Positions 1 to 6,080 of a stretch of DNA of 6,080 nt are shown here, one piece after another. Below the pieces are notes generated by a model. That model was given only the letters and a program-made list of their open reading frames with translations, did no database searches and was not told where the DNA came from. This DNA is from an uncultured Prevotella sp. (GTDB lineage: Bacteria; Bacteroidota; Bacteroidia; Bacteroidales; Bacteroidaceae): positions 1-6,080 of the forward strand of contig UQFS01000054.1 in the NCBI GenBank assembly GCA_900540375.1. The letters run 5' to 3'. Within the stretch, counting starts at the first letter, position 1; each line of letters opens with the position of its first letter. A program made the translations under genes and the position numbers.

Positions 1-42
1 GAACGTTCCATTGACCGTCAGCTTACTCTGTTCTAAATTCAT
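1..42 (-). CDS. N-terminal start of an unidentified gene, cut by the window edge
   Basis: Reading the minus strand from the ATG at 42-40 gives 14 open codons, MNLEQSKLTVNGTF, running off the window. I do not recognise the protein. The case for a real gene is its context: a well-formed Bacteroidetes-type promoter lies about 30 bp upstream on the same strand, and the intervening region to 228 is AT-rich, as expected of an intergenic space. No Shine-Dalgarno site is seen, which is usual in Bacteroidetes. The fragment is too short to infer a domain or role. Confidence 0.5.
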   Translation of the reverse strand, partial: MNLEQSKLTVNGTF

Positions 43-71
43 CGAACTCACGTTATATTATGGGATTAAGC

Positions 72-102
72 CATAAATACAGGGTTCTTTTTAATATGCA
101 AA
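72..102 (-). promoter_or_regulatory. Bacteroidetes-type promoter for the minus-strand gene at 1-42
   Basis: On the minus strand, TTTG (102-99) is followed after exactly 19 bp by TATTTATG (79-72). The Bacteroidetes consensus is TTTG, N19-21, TAnnTTTG, so only one -7 position differs. Transcription would start near 65-68 and give a leader of roughly 25 nt before the ATG at 42. Assignment is by pattern only. Confidence 0.5.
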
Positions 103-228
103 AAAAGCAAATTATTTTTAGAAATGATATAAATCAAGAATCTTTTTTCTTATAAAATACATTTAGCTGTTGATAATTGCTATAAGCATTTATTATTCTT
201 CCTTAATTCCGCAACTTAGTTAAATATT

Positions 229-240
229 ATGTTTTATAAG
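229..240 (+). pseudogene. First four codons of a small gene interrupted by the IS
   Basis: ATG TTT TAT AAG (MFYK) follows an in-frame TAG at 217-219 and ends directly before the insertion sequence. The last seven bases, TTATAAG (234-240), recur at 1908-1914 just beyond the right end of the IS. Joining the copies restores one frame continuing into ATA TTA GAG (MFYKILE...). I infer that this is the 5' end of the gene whose remainder lies at 1915-2154. Confidence 0.5.
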
Positions 241-241
241 C

Positions 242-268
242 TCCTGAGCAACAAAAAGTTGCTCAGGA
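242..268 (+). terminator. Hairpin at the left IS tip, possible barrier to incoming transcription
   Basis: The 11-bp perfect stem (242-252 with 258-268) has an A5 loop and is followed by TTTTG. It lies upstream of the transposase promoter, so read-through transcripts from the host would meet it first. An identical hairpin sits at 1879-1905. The T run is short, so a terminator function is inferred; a role in transposase recognition or in masking the RBS on read-through RNA is equally possible. Confidence 0.45.
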
Positions 269-309
269 TTTTGTCATGTCATTTTTTTCACTTATCTTAG
301 TGTTGCAAA
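243..309 (+). repeat. Left terminal inverted repeat of the IS
   Basis: It pairs with 1904-1838 in reverse complement, with 57 of 67 identities. The differences include a run of six T here against A on the other side (282-287). The outer 25 bp (243-267) form a perfect hairpin by themselves, with 10-bp arms CCTGAGCAAC and GTTGCTCAGG around an A5 loop. The stem extends to 11 bp with 242 and 268. The inner part contains the transposase promoter. Confidence 0.9.
270..300 (+). promoter_or_regulatory. Transposase promoter inside the left inverted repeat
   Basis: TTTG at 270-273, a 19-bp spacer and TATCTTAG at 293-300 match the Bacteroidetes consensus with one mismatch in the -7 box. The start point would fall near 305, about 15 nt before the GTG at 320 and 33 nt before the ATG at 338. 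The position inside the IR, just inward of the tip hairpin, suits IS self-expression. Confidence 0.55.
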
Positions 310-319
310 TCCAAAGACA

Positions 320-1558
320 GTGAAAAACGCAACGGACATGACAAAAATACAAATTAAATTTGAGAATCTCACTCCTTTCGGCGGTATTTTTCCAGTCATG
401 GAGCAATTTGACTCCGGCCTCTCATCGGTGATTGATTCCACACTGGGGTTAAGATGCAAGTTCTATGGCTATCAGTACAGCGAGATCATCCGTTCGCTCA
501 TGAGCGTCTACTTCTGTGGCGGTTCATGCATAGAGGACGTCACCACTCATCTGATGAAACACCTCTCGCTTCATCCGACACTCCGCACTTGCAGTGCCGA
601 CACCATCCTCAGAGCCATAAAGGAACTGACCCGGGATAACATCTCGTATACCTCAGACACTGGCAAGGTCTATGACTTCAATACGGCAGACACGCTCAAC
701 ACATTACTTCTGAATTGTCTGCTGGCCACGGGGCAACTGAAAGCGGGCGGGGAGTATGACGTTGACTTCGACCACCAGTTCCTTGAGACGGAGAAGTATG
801 ACGCCAAGCCTACATACAAGAAGTTTCTCGGATACCGCCCGGGCGTTGCCGTTATAGGGGACATGATTGTCGGCATAGAGAACAGCGACGGAAACACCAA
901 TGCGCGTTTCCACCAGCAGGATACGCTGAGGAGAATCTTTGAGAGGCTTGAGCGCAACAATATTGCAGTCAACCGCTTCAGGGCAGACTGTGGGTCTTGC
1001 TCTGAAGAAATAGTGGAGCAGGTTGAGAAGCATTGCAAGTCTTTCTACATCCGTGCCAACCGCTGCAGCTCGCTCTATGAGGACATCCTTGCGCTCAGAG
1101 GGTGGAAGACGGAGGAGATCAACGGCACGGTGTTTGAGCTGAATTCCATTCTTGTTGAGAAATGGAAAGGAAAGGCGTGCCGTCTTGTCATTCAAAGGCA
1201 GAAGCGCACGGACGGTGAGCTTGACCTGTGGGAGGGTGAATACACCTACCGCTGCATCATGACAAACGACTACGGGTCTTCCGTGAGAGAGATTGTCGAA
1301 TTCTATAACCTTCGCGGAGGAAAGGAGCGTATCTTCGATGACATGGCGGGCGGATTCGGATGGAACAGACTGCCAAAATCCTTCATGGCAGAAAACACGG
1401 TCTTCCTTCTGCTCACGGCACTCATACGCAACTTCTATAAATTCATCATGGAGAGACTGCAAGTGAAGAAGTTCGGACTCAAGACAACAAGCCGTATCAA
1501 GGCCTTCGTTTTCAAGTTTATCTCTGTCCCGGCCAAGTGGATTAGAACGTCGAGGTAG
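320..1558 (+). pseudogene. IS1380-family DDE transposase, C-terminus truncated
   Basis: The transposase cuts and rejoins the IS ends with an RNase-H-fold DDE catalytic domain. The 412-aa frame opens at a GTG; ATG at 338 (MTKIQIKFENLTPFGG) is the likelier start, giving 406 aa. An N-terminal region (about 7-120) precedes the catalytic core. There, YDVDFDHQF (146-154) carries the first Asp (149 or 151), followed by EKYDAKPTYKKFLGYRPG and the ENSDGNTN stretch. RADCGS gives Asp223, and RGGKERIFDDMAGGFGW gives Glu336. All three catalytic positions are present. The frame stops at TAG 1556-1558 after KWIRTSR, but the same frame continues as SVLNMYTDNHA, then shifts by one base into RNMFNTDFG and TAA at 1621-1623. 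That reads like the normal family tail, so a CAG-to-TAG type change plus a one-base deletion near 1592 are inferred. The catalytic core is intact; whether loss of the last roughly 22 residues abolishes activity is unknown. Confidence 0.85.
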
Positions 1559-1837
1559 TCGGTGCTGAATATGTACACAGACAATCATGCCATAGAAACA
1601 TGTTCAATACAGACTTTGGGTAATCCTTATTGCTTGTCGGTGTTCAACGGCGTATTGCCTCAAGTCGCTTTGTGGGGTAAGGGGATGAAATGCTCTGTCA
1701 CGAAAAATACGACACCATCATGACAGCCAGAGACAACAAAATGATGGTTATGAGCCAAACTGGCATTTTATCGCAACAGTTGCGGATTTGAGGATTTGTA
1801 TTTTTGCCATGCCGTGTTAATGAATTGCTAATTTGTT

Positions 1838-1904
1838 TTTGCACCACTAAGTTAAGTGATTTTTTTGACATGGCCAAATCCTGAGCAACTTTTTGTTGCT
1901 CAGG
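1838..1904 (-). repeat. Right terminal inverted repeat of the IS
   Basis: This is the reverse complement of 243-309 with ten mismatches. Its outer 25 bp (1880-1904) repeat the perfect self-complementary hairpin of the left tip. Its inner part contains a second promoter-like pair directed into the element. Confidence 0.9.
1847..1878 (-). promoter_or_regulatory. Promoter-like pair in the right inverted repeat, facing into the IS
   Basis: On the minus strand TTTG (1878-1875) is followed after 20 bp by TAACTTAG (1854-1847), the mirror of the transposase promoter. If active it would make RNA antisense to the transposase mRNA. Its presence may simply follow from repeat symmetry. Confidence 0.3.
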
Positions 1905-1907
1905 ACG

Positions 1908-2154
1908 TTATAAGATATTAGAGACTATTGTGGTGCGGATATTAGGTACATTAAGCAATCGTTTCAGAGATATAACGGGAGACAACTTTGAGCTTGTGTT
2001 TACTCTGAATAATAAGACCTACAGCAAAATGCTGCACTGATTTACTATGTTGTTGGGCAGGAAAGTCTAAAAGACTTATCTGCCCAACTCTACGATACTG
2101 CGTATCTTCACACGCCCTAAGATTAACGACATCACCAAAGCAATGTTCAAATAA
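1908..2154 (+). pseudogene. Remainder of a small gene split by the IS and shifted in frame twice
   Basis: From the TTATAAG copy at 1908-1914 a frame runs ILETIVVRILGTLSNRFR ... FTLNNKTYSKMLH to TGA at 2038-2040. Immediately overlapping, the +1 frame from about 2037 reads LIYYVVGQESLKDLSAQL ... LHTP to TAA at 2118-2120. The next frame then reads KINDITKAMFK to TAA at 2152-2154. Codons in all three blocks have the purine-first bias of real coding sequence, and each block takes over where the previous one stops. I infer one ancestral gene of about 83 residues beginning MFYK at 229, broken by the IS and by two single-base indels (near 2036 and near 2115). An alternative is a 45-aa protein ending at 2040, with the rest noncoding and containing the hairpin at 2052-2088. 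I do not recognise the family. Confidence 0.45.
2052..2088 (+). repeat. Strong stem-loop after the interrupted small gene
   Basis: The outer arms GTTGGGCAG (2052-2060) and CTGCCCAAC (2080-2088) pair perfectly. A G-T pair and one mismatch then lead to an inner stem AAGTC (2063-2067) with GACTT (2073-2077) and a TAAAA loop. No T tract follows on either strand, so it is not a standard intrinsic terminator. It lies inside the second block of the proposed broken gene, so it may be chance, an RNA structure or a protein-binding site. Confidence 0.5.
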
Positions 2155-2165
2155 TAGCTACGATT

Positions 2166-2282
2166 ATGGATGGTTTACTTTGTCCCGAATGTGGATGCCC
2201 GGAGGTTGTAGTCTATGATGACGGCACATGCGAATGTCAAGTCTGCGGATTTGTGGGGAGAATAGATATGTTCAGAAACTAA
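2166..2282 (+). CDS. Small zinc-ribbon-like protein, 38 aa
   Basis: ATG at 2166 to TAA at 2280-2282 encodes 38 residues with six cysteines at 6, 9, 11, 22, 24 and 27. LCPECGCPE near the N-terminus and CQVCGF near the C-terminus form the two CxxC knuckles of a zinc ribbon, about 14 residues apart, as in rubredoxin-like or TFIIB-type ribbons. The protein is essentially just the ribbon, so it may bind zinc and act as a small partner or nucleic-acid-binding protein; this is inference. No Shine-Dalgarno site is visible, and no promoter was found immediately upstream. It is convergent with the VOC gene, leaving 15 bp between their stops. The gene was found by reading the strand directly; the paired CxxC motifs are the main support. 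Confidence 0.6.
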   Translation: MDGLLCPECGCPEVVVYDDGTCECQVCGFVGRIDMFRN

Positions 2283-2297
2283 GCAGCATTGTACATT

Positions 2298-2674
2298 CTA
2301 ACGATAGTTGCTCTGTTCCACAAGATTTCCGTCGGGGTCTCTGACATAGAGGTTCATCATGGCTCCGTGTGCTCCATGACGCTCAACAATATCCGTCAGA
2401 GGTGTGATACCTTTGGTCTCTAATTCTCGTTTGACGGTTTGCAGGTCATCCTCTACTATCAGGCAGAAGTCCTGCGAGCCATAAGCTGGATTTAGTGCAG
2501 CTGGCTGAAATTCACCTTTACAGGTATGGATAGATATTTTGCCACCGGGAAAGTATAGGTTGTGTTGGCCTTTACTTTCCCGGTGTTCCATGCCTATATT
2601 CCAACATAGAAATCGAGACACGTCTGCAAATTCTGTGTAGTGATTACGAAATGGTCGATATTCTTTATCCTCAT
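2298..2674 (-). pseudogene. VOC/glyoxalase-fold protein gene, broken by a one-base deletion
   Basis: VOC proteins pair beta-alpha-beta-beta-beta units to bind a metal and act as lyases, dioxygenases or drug-binding proteins. The start is ATG at 2674-2672: MRIKNIDHFVITTQNLQTCL, then DFYVGI and a stop, TAG (2596-2594). One base on, the frame continues GMEHRESKGQHNLYF ... PAALNPAYGSQDFCLIVEDD ... GAHGAMMNLYVRDPDGNLVE to TAG at 2300-2298. DHFVIT, FY.GI(L)GMEH and RDPDGNLVE are the usual landmarks of a single VOC domain. Restoring one T (ATATAGGC to ATATTAGGC) gives a 125-aa protein, the normal length. His8 and the Glu of NLVE are typical metal ligands; the usual His at the second-half start is Asp here (SQDFCLI). 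An ATG at 2621 in the second frame is an artefact of the shift. The substrate is unknown. The gene starts 12 bp after the 76-aa gene and so is probably co-transcribed with recD2. Confidence 0.82.
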
Positions 2675-2686
2675 AGCCTTCGTTTT

Positions 2687-2917
2687 TTATGGGTACAACG
2701 TGAACACTGAACCATGGTCGCCCTCGCCATCATAGTCTGTTGACAAAGGCATCTGTGAGCAAAAGGATGACAGGGAGTCGTCGGGAACGTGCTCATTCAA
2801 CTCCAAGTGAAAGGAGAAAGACGGACGGTCGTAGTGCAAGTCCCATAGGGAAAAGCCAAGGGAGTTGACCGCTGCCGTTATCTCGTCCTGTATCTGCCAG
2901 ATGTCTTCGTAGTTCAT
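2687..2917 (-). CDS. Conserved-looking small acidic protein of unknown function, 76 aa
   Basis: I do not recognise this protein. It starts with ATG at 2917, only 3 bp after the recD2 stop (TAG CCC ATG), which suggests translational coupling, and it ends with TAA at 2689-2687. The first 20 residues (MNYEDIWQIQDEITAAVNSL) look like an amphipathic helix. They are followed by alternating hydrophobic and polar residues typical of strands (FSLWDLHYDRPSFSFHLEL), an acidic linker rich in Asp and Ser, and a final GSVFTLYP. There is no signal peptide, membrane segment or cysteine motif. It is strongly acidic and probably a soluble cytoplasmic protein. The arrangement suggests expression with RecD2; a functional partnership is inference only. 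Confidence 0.72.
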   Translation of the reverse strand: MNYEDIWQIQDEITAAVNSLGFSLWDLHYDRPSFSFHLELNEHVPDDSLSSFCSQMPLSTDYDGEGDHGSVFTLYP

Positions 2918-2920
2918 GGG

Positions 2921-5122
<2,202 letters not shown>

Positions 5123-5131
5123 AACTGAATA

Positions 5132-5162
5132 CAAAAATACGAAGTTTTGGTGAGAATACAGA
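5132..5162 (-). promoter_or_regulatory. Promoter at the recD2 start, very short leader
   Basis: On the minus strand TATTTTTG (5139-5132) matches the -7 consensus TAnnTTTG perfectly. TCTG (5162-5159), one base from TTTG, sits exactly 19 bp upstream. The start point would fall about 3-7 bases after the box, within a few bases of the ATG at 5122, so the mRNA would be almost leaderless. It also makes the TTG at 5134, which lies inside the -7 box, unlikely as the real start. Confidence 0.5.
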
Positions 5163-5173
5163 TAAATAAACAG

Positions 5174-5215
5174 AAAAAGCCGGCACCATCCATATTTTGC
5201 ATAGATGATACCGGC
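5174..5215 (-). terminator. Second intrinsic terminator downstream of hsp20
   Basis: On the minus strand a 12-bp stem (5215-5204 with 5190-5179), containing two G-U pairs, closes a 13-nt loop and is followed by TTTTT (5178-5174). On the plus strand the same arms have two A-C mismatches and no T tract, so the orientation is minus. It ends just upstream of the recD2 promoter and would insulate recD2 from hsp20 read-through. Confidence 0.7.
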
Positions 5216-5253
5216 CTGACGCAGTATGATTTTGCTTATGTTACTTCACAAAT

Positions 5254-5283
5254 AAAAAAGGAACCGCTCCAAAGAGCAGTCCC
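5254..5283 (-). terminator. Intrinsic terminator directly after hsp20
   Basis: On the minus strand GGGACTGCTC (5283-5274) pairs with GAGCGGTTCC (5269-5260) across a four-base loop, with two G-U pairs in a 10-bp stem, and is followed by six T (5259-5254). It lies 28 bp after the hsp20 stop and is the first of two terminators in series. Confidence 0.85.
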
Positions 5284-5311
5284 CGTGTTTCAGAGCAGAA
5301 CCGAAAGCCGG

Positions 5312-5741
5312 TTAAGCGACCTCTATCTTCTTTGTCTCTTTCTCTGCCTTGCCCGTACGAGGAAGCGTGATATGAAGCACACCGTTATTTACCTTAGCCT
5401 CAATCTTGTCTTTCTCCACGTCGTCAGACAGCGTCAGAGCCTGCTCGTAATTGCTGTATGAGAACTCGCGGCGCAGATAGTGCTCCTTCTTGTTCTCGTC
5501 TTTCTTTTCGTTCTTGTGCTCCATCTTGATGGAGCAGGCAACCGTCCTTGTCAACGTTCACCTTGAAGTCATCCTTGGTGGTGCCAGGGGCTGCAAGCTC
5601 AACTTCATAAGCCTTGTCGTTTTCCTTGACATTGATAGCAGGTGCTGTGACATTCATGCGCGGCATCCAACTCGTGTTCAACATGTCATCGAAATCATTG
5701 TCAAGCCAATTGTTCATGTCACTTAAAACTGGATACATCAT
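5312..5741 (-). pseudogene. Hsp20 small heat-shock protein gene with a one-base frameshift
   Basis: Small heat-shock proteins are ATP-independent chaperones that hold unfolding proteins in large oligomers. From ATG at 5741 (MMYPVLSDMNNWLDNDF) the frame carries the start of the alpha-crystallin domain, APAINVKENDKAYEVELAAP then KDDFKVNVDKDG. It then goes off frame into CLLHQDG and a meaningless tail. The correct continuation lies one base on: SIKMEHKNEKKDENKKEHYL, RREFSYSNYEQ, then DKIEAKVNNGVLHITLPR and the C-terminal KKIEVA, ending at 5312. The GVLHITLP motif and the final IEV (I-x-V anchor) are typical. One extra base in CTGCTCC, about 5530-5540, explains the break; without it the protein has 142 aa, the normal size. 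AGGAGG at 5756-5751, nine bases before the ATG, is a strong ribosome site, unusual for this phylum. Sequencing error is a real alternative. Confidence 0.87.
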
Positions 5742-5750
5742 AAGTCAAAA

Positions 5751-5756
5751 CCTCCT
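5751..5756 (-). promoter_or_regulatory. Strong Shine-Dalgarno site of hsp20
   Basis: AGGAGG lies nine bases upstream of the ATG at 5741. Most starts here lack such a site. The TAG stop of the 31-codon upstream ORF (5757-5755) overlaps its first bases, so ribosomes ending there would sit on the hsp20 initiation site. Confidence 0.8.
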
Positions 5757-5850
5757 AATTATCAATTAATTCCTTATTTATCCTCAGCTCTTCCATCGTT
5801 CTCAGGTTCCTTTCGTTGCCCTCGATCGACCTCCGAGCTTCACTAACCAT
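5755..5850 (-). CDS. Possible 31-aa leader ORF upstream of hsp20
   Basis: From ATG at 5850-5848 the minus strand encodes MVSEARRSIEGNERNLRTME and 11 further residues (…LIDN), ending at TAG 5757-5755. Codons are strongly purine-first, like real coding sequence, and the peptide is charged and helix-prone. The same frame stays open upstream to a TGA near 5967, without another ATG, reading ...GTICHLWPLGTYIAF before the Met. It could therefore be the end of a decayed longer gene instead of a true leader. The stop overlaps the hsp20 Shine-Dalgarno site and lies 13 bp before its ATG, an arrangement suited to translational coupling. No ribosome site is visible before the ATG. I do not recognise the sequence. 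Confidence 0.42.
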   Translation of the reverse strand: MVSEARRSIEGNERNLRTMEELRINKELIDN

Positions 5851-5899
5851 AAATGCAATATATGTGCCCAAAGGCCAAAGATGACAAATCGTGCCATTG

Positions 5900-5938
5900 T
5901 TGTCAGCAATGCTTAAAATATTTACATTTTGCTGACAA
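5900..5938. repeat. Inverted repeat with 10-bp arms upstream of hsp20
   Basis: TTGTCAGCAA (5900-5909) and TTGCTGACAA (5929-5938) are perfect inverted copies separated by an AT-rich 19-bp spacer. The arm spacing of nearly three helical turns would let a dimeric regulator contact one face of DNA, or the arms could form a stem-loop. It is not the CIRCE heat-shock element, whose arms differ. It lies between hsp20 and the plus-strand ORF at 5981, in a divergent intergenic position. Which gene it controls, if any, is unknown. Confidence 0.5.
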
Positions 5939-5980
5939 TATTTCTTTTTGTTGGAACCAAGTCATTCACTCTCTCTACAG

Positions 5981-6070
5981 ATGGATAAACTCCTCGAAAA
6001 GTATCCCCAACTCTTTGACAAATTAGTAGGGTGTCCAGTTCGTTGTGCCAATTTTAGCTCACTTTTCTGA
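5981..6070 (+). CDS. Short ORF of 29 codons, possibly the truncated start of a gene
   Basis: ATG at 5981 encodes MDKLLEKYPQLFDKLVG and then CPVRCANFSSLF to TGA at 6068-6070. The first half looks like the helical start of a normal protein; after about residue 16 the sequence loses that character. The change falls at GGGTGTCC (6029-6036), which resembles the tip of some insertion sequences, so the gene may be cut by another element continuing past the window. This is inference from sequence character alone. No firm promoter or ribosome site was found. Confidence 0.3.
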   Translation: MDKLLEKYPQLFDKLVGCPVRCANFSSLF

Positions 6071-6080
6071 GCGTCTTGGT

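Larger units (their letters stand above)
243..1904 (+). mobile_element. IS1380-family insertion sequence, about 1.66 kb
   Basis: The element is bounded by a 67-bp imperfect terminal inverted repeat (57 of 67 positions match by my alignment) and carries one transposase of the IS1380 type. Its length fits the family. Outside the repeats the heptamer TTATAAG occurs on both sides (234-240 and 1908-1914), separated from the CCTGAG tips by 2 and 3 bp. That is a probable target duplication, but it is longer and less tightly placed than the 4-5 bp usually reported for this family. From 1624 to 1837, between the ancestral end of the transposase and the right repeat, I see no convincing gene. The exact IS name cannot be fixed without a database. 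The transposase tail is damaged, so this copy may be inactive. Confidence 0.88.

Noticed and set aside
704..1588. Long minus-strand ORF (294 aa) opposite the transposase
   Set aside because: It lies wholly antisense to a clear IS1380 transposase and has no recognisable motifs; it is a shadow of the GC-rich coding strand.
1720..1791. 23-codon ORF inside the IS after the transposase
   Set aside because: It is short, of low-information composition and without coding bias; one of several chance frames in 1624-1837.
1799..1806. TATTTTTG as an outward-facing IS promoter
   Set aside because: It is a perfect -7 box, but no TTTG occurs 19-21 bp upstream, and the sequence beyond runs through the tip hairpin.
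5123..5134. TTG start for recD2 adding four residues
   Set aside because: The TTG lies within a perfect -7 promoter box, and the ATG at 5122 fits the family start MKLRAVIERI.
5147..5461. Plus-strand ORF of 104 aa across the terminators and the hsp20 end
   Set aside because: It crosses two minus-strand terminators and the end of hsp20; there is no motif or promoter.
5885..5900. TGGCACGATTTG as a sigma-54 promoter for hsp20
   Set aside because: The -24-like TGGCACG is present on the minus strand, but the required TTGC at -12 is absent at the correct spacing.

Overview
The window looks like a chromosomal or accessory segment of a Bacteroidetes bacterium (Bacteroides/Prevotella type). The reasons are an IS1380-family transposase of the type seen in Bacteroides, several promoters matching the Bacteroidetes TTTG / TAnnTTTG pattern, starts mostly without Shine-Dalgarno sites, and protein sequences that read like Bacteroidetes RecD2, VOC and Hsp20 families. 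These identifications come from memory of the families; no search was run.

Left part (1-2282): an incomplete minus-strand gene start (1-42) with a good promoter, then a 1.66-kb insertion sequence (about 243-1904) with 67-bp imperfect terminal inverted repeats. Each IS tip folds into a perfect hairpin, and each repeat carries an inward-facing promoter-like pair. The transposase keeps its catalytic core but has lost its C-terminal tail to a stop codon and a one-base deletion. The IS sits after the fourth codon of a small plus-strand gene whose remainder (1915-2154) can be read only by changing frame twice. A 38-aa zinc-ribbon-like gene follows.

Middle (2298-5134): a minus-strand cluster. recD2 (SF1B helicase, intact) is followed after 3 bp by an unrecognised 76-aa protein gene, and 12 bp later by a VOC/glyoxalase-fold gene broken by a one-base deletion. 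A Bacteroidetes promoter with a perfect -7 box lies almost directly on the recD2 start.

Right part (5171-6080): an hsp20 small heat-shock gene on the minus strand, broken by a one-base insertion. It is followed by two tandem intrinsic terminators and preceded by a strong Shine-Dalgarno site that overlaps the stop of a possible 31-aa leader ORF. Upstream lie a 10-bp-arm inverted repeat and a short plus-strand ORF near the window edge.

No convincing new multi-gene system is visible. The notable points are the degree of gene breakage by single-base indels (true decay or sequencing error), the IS end architecture, the reconstructable IS target gene, the unknown 76-aa partner of recD2, and the hsp20 leader arrangement.
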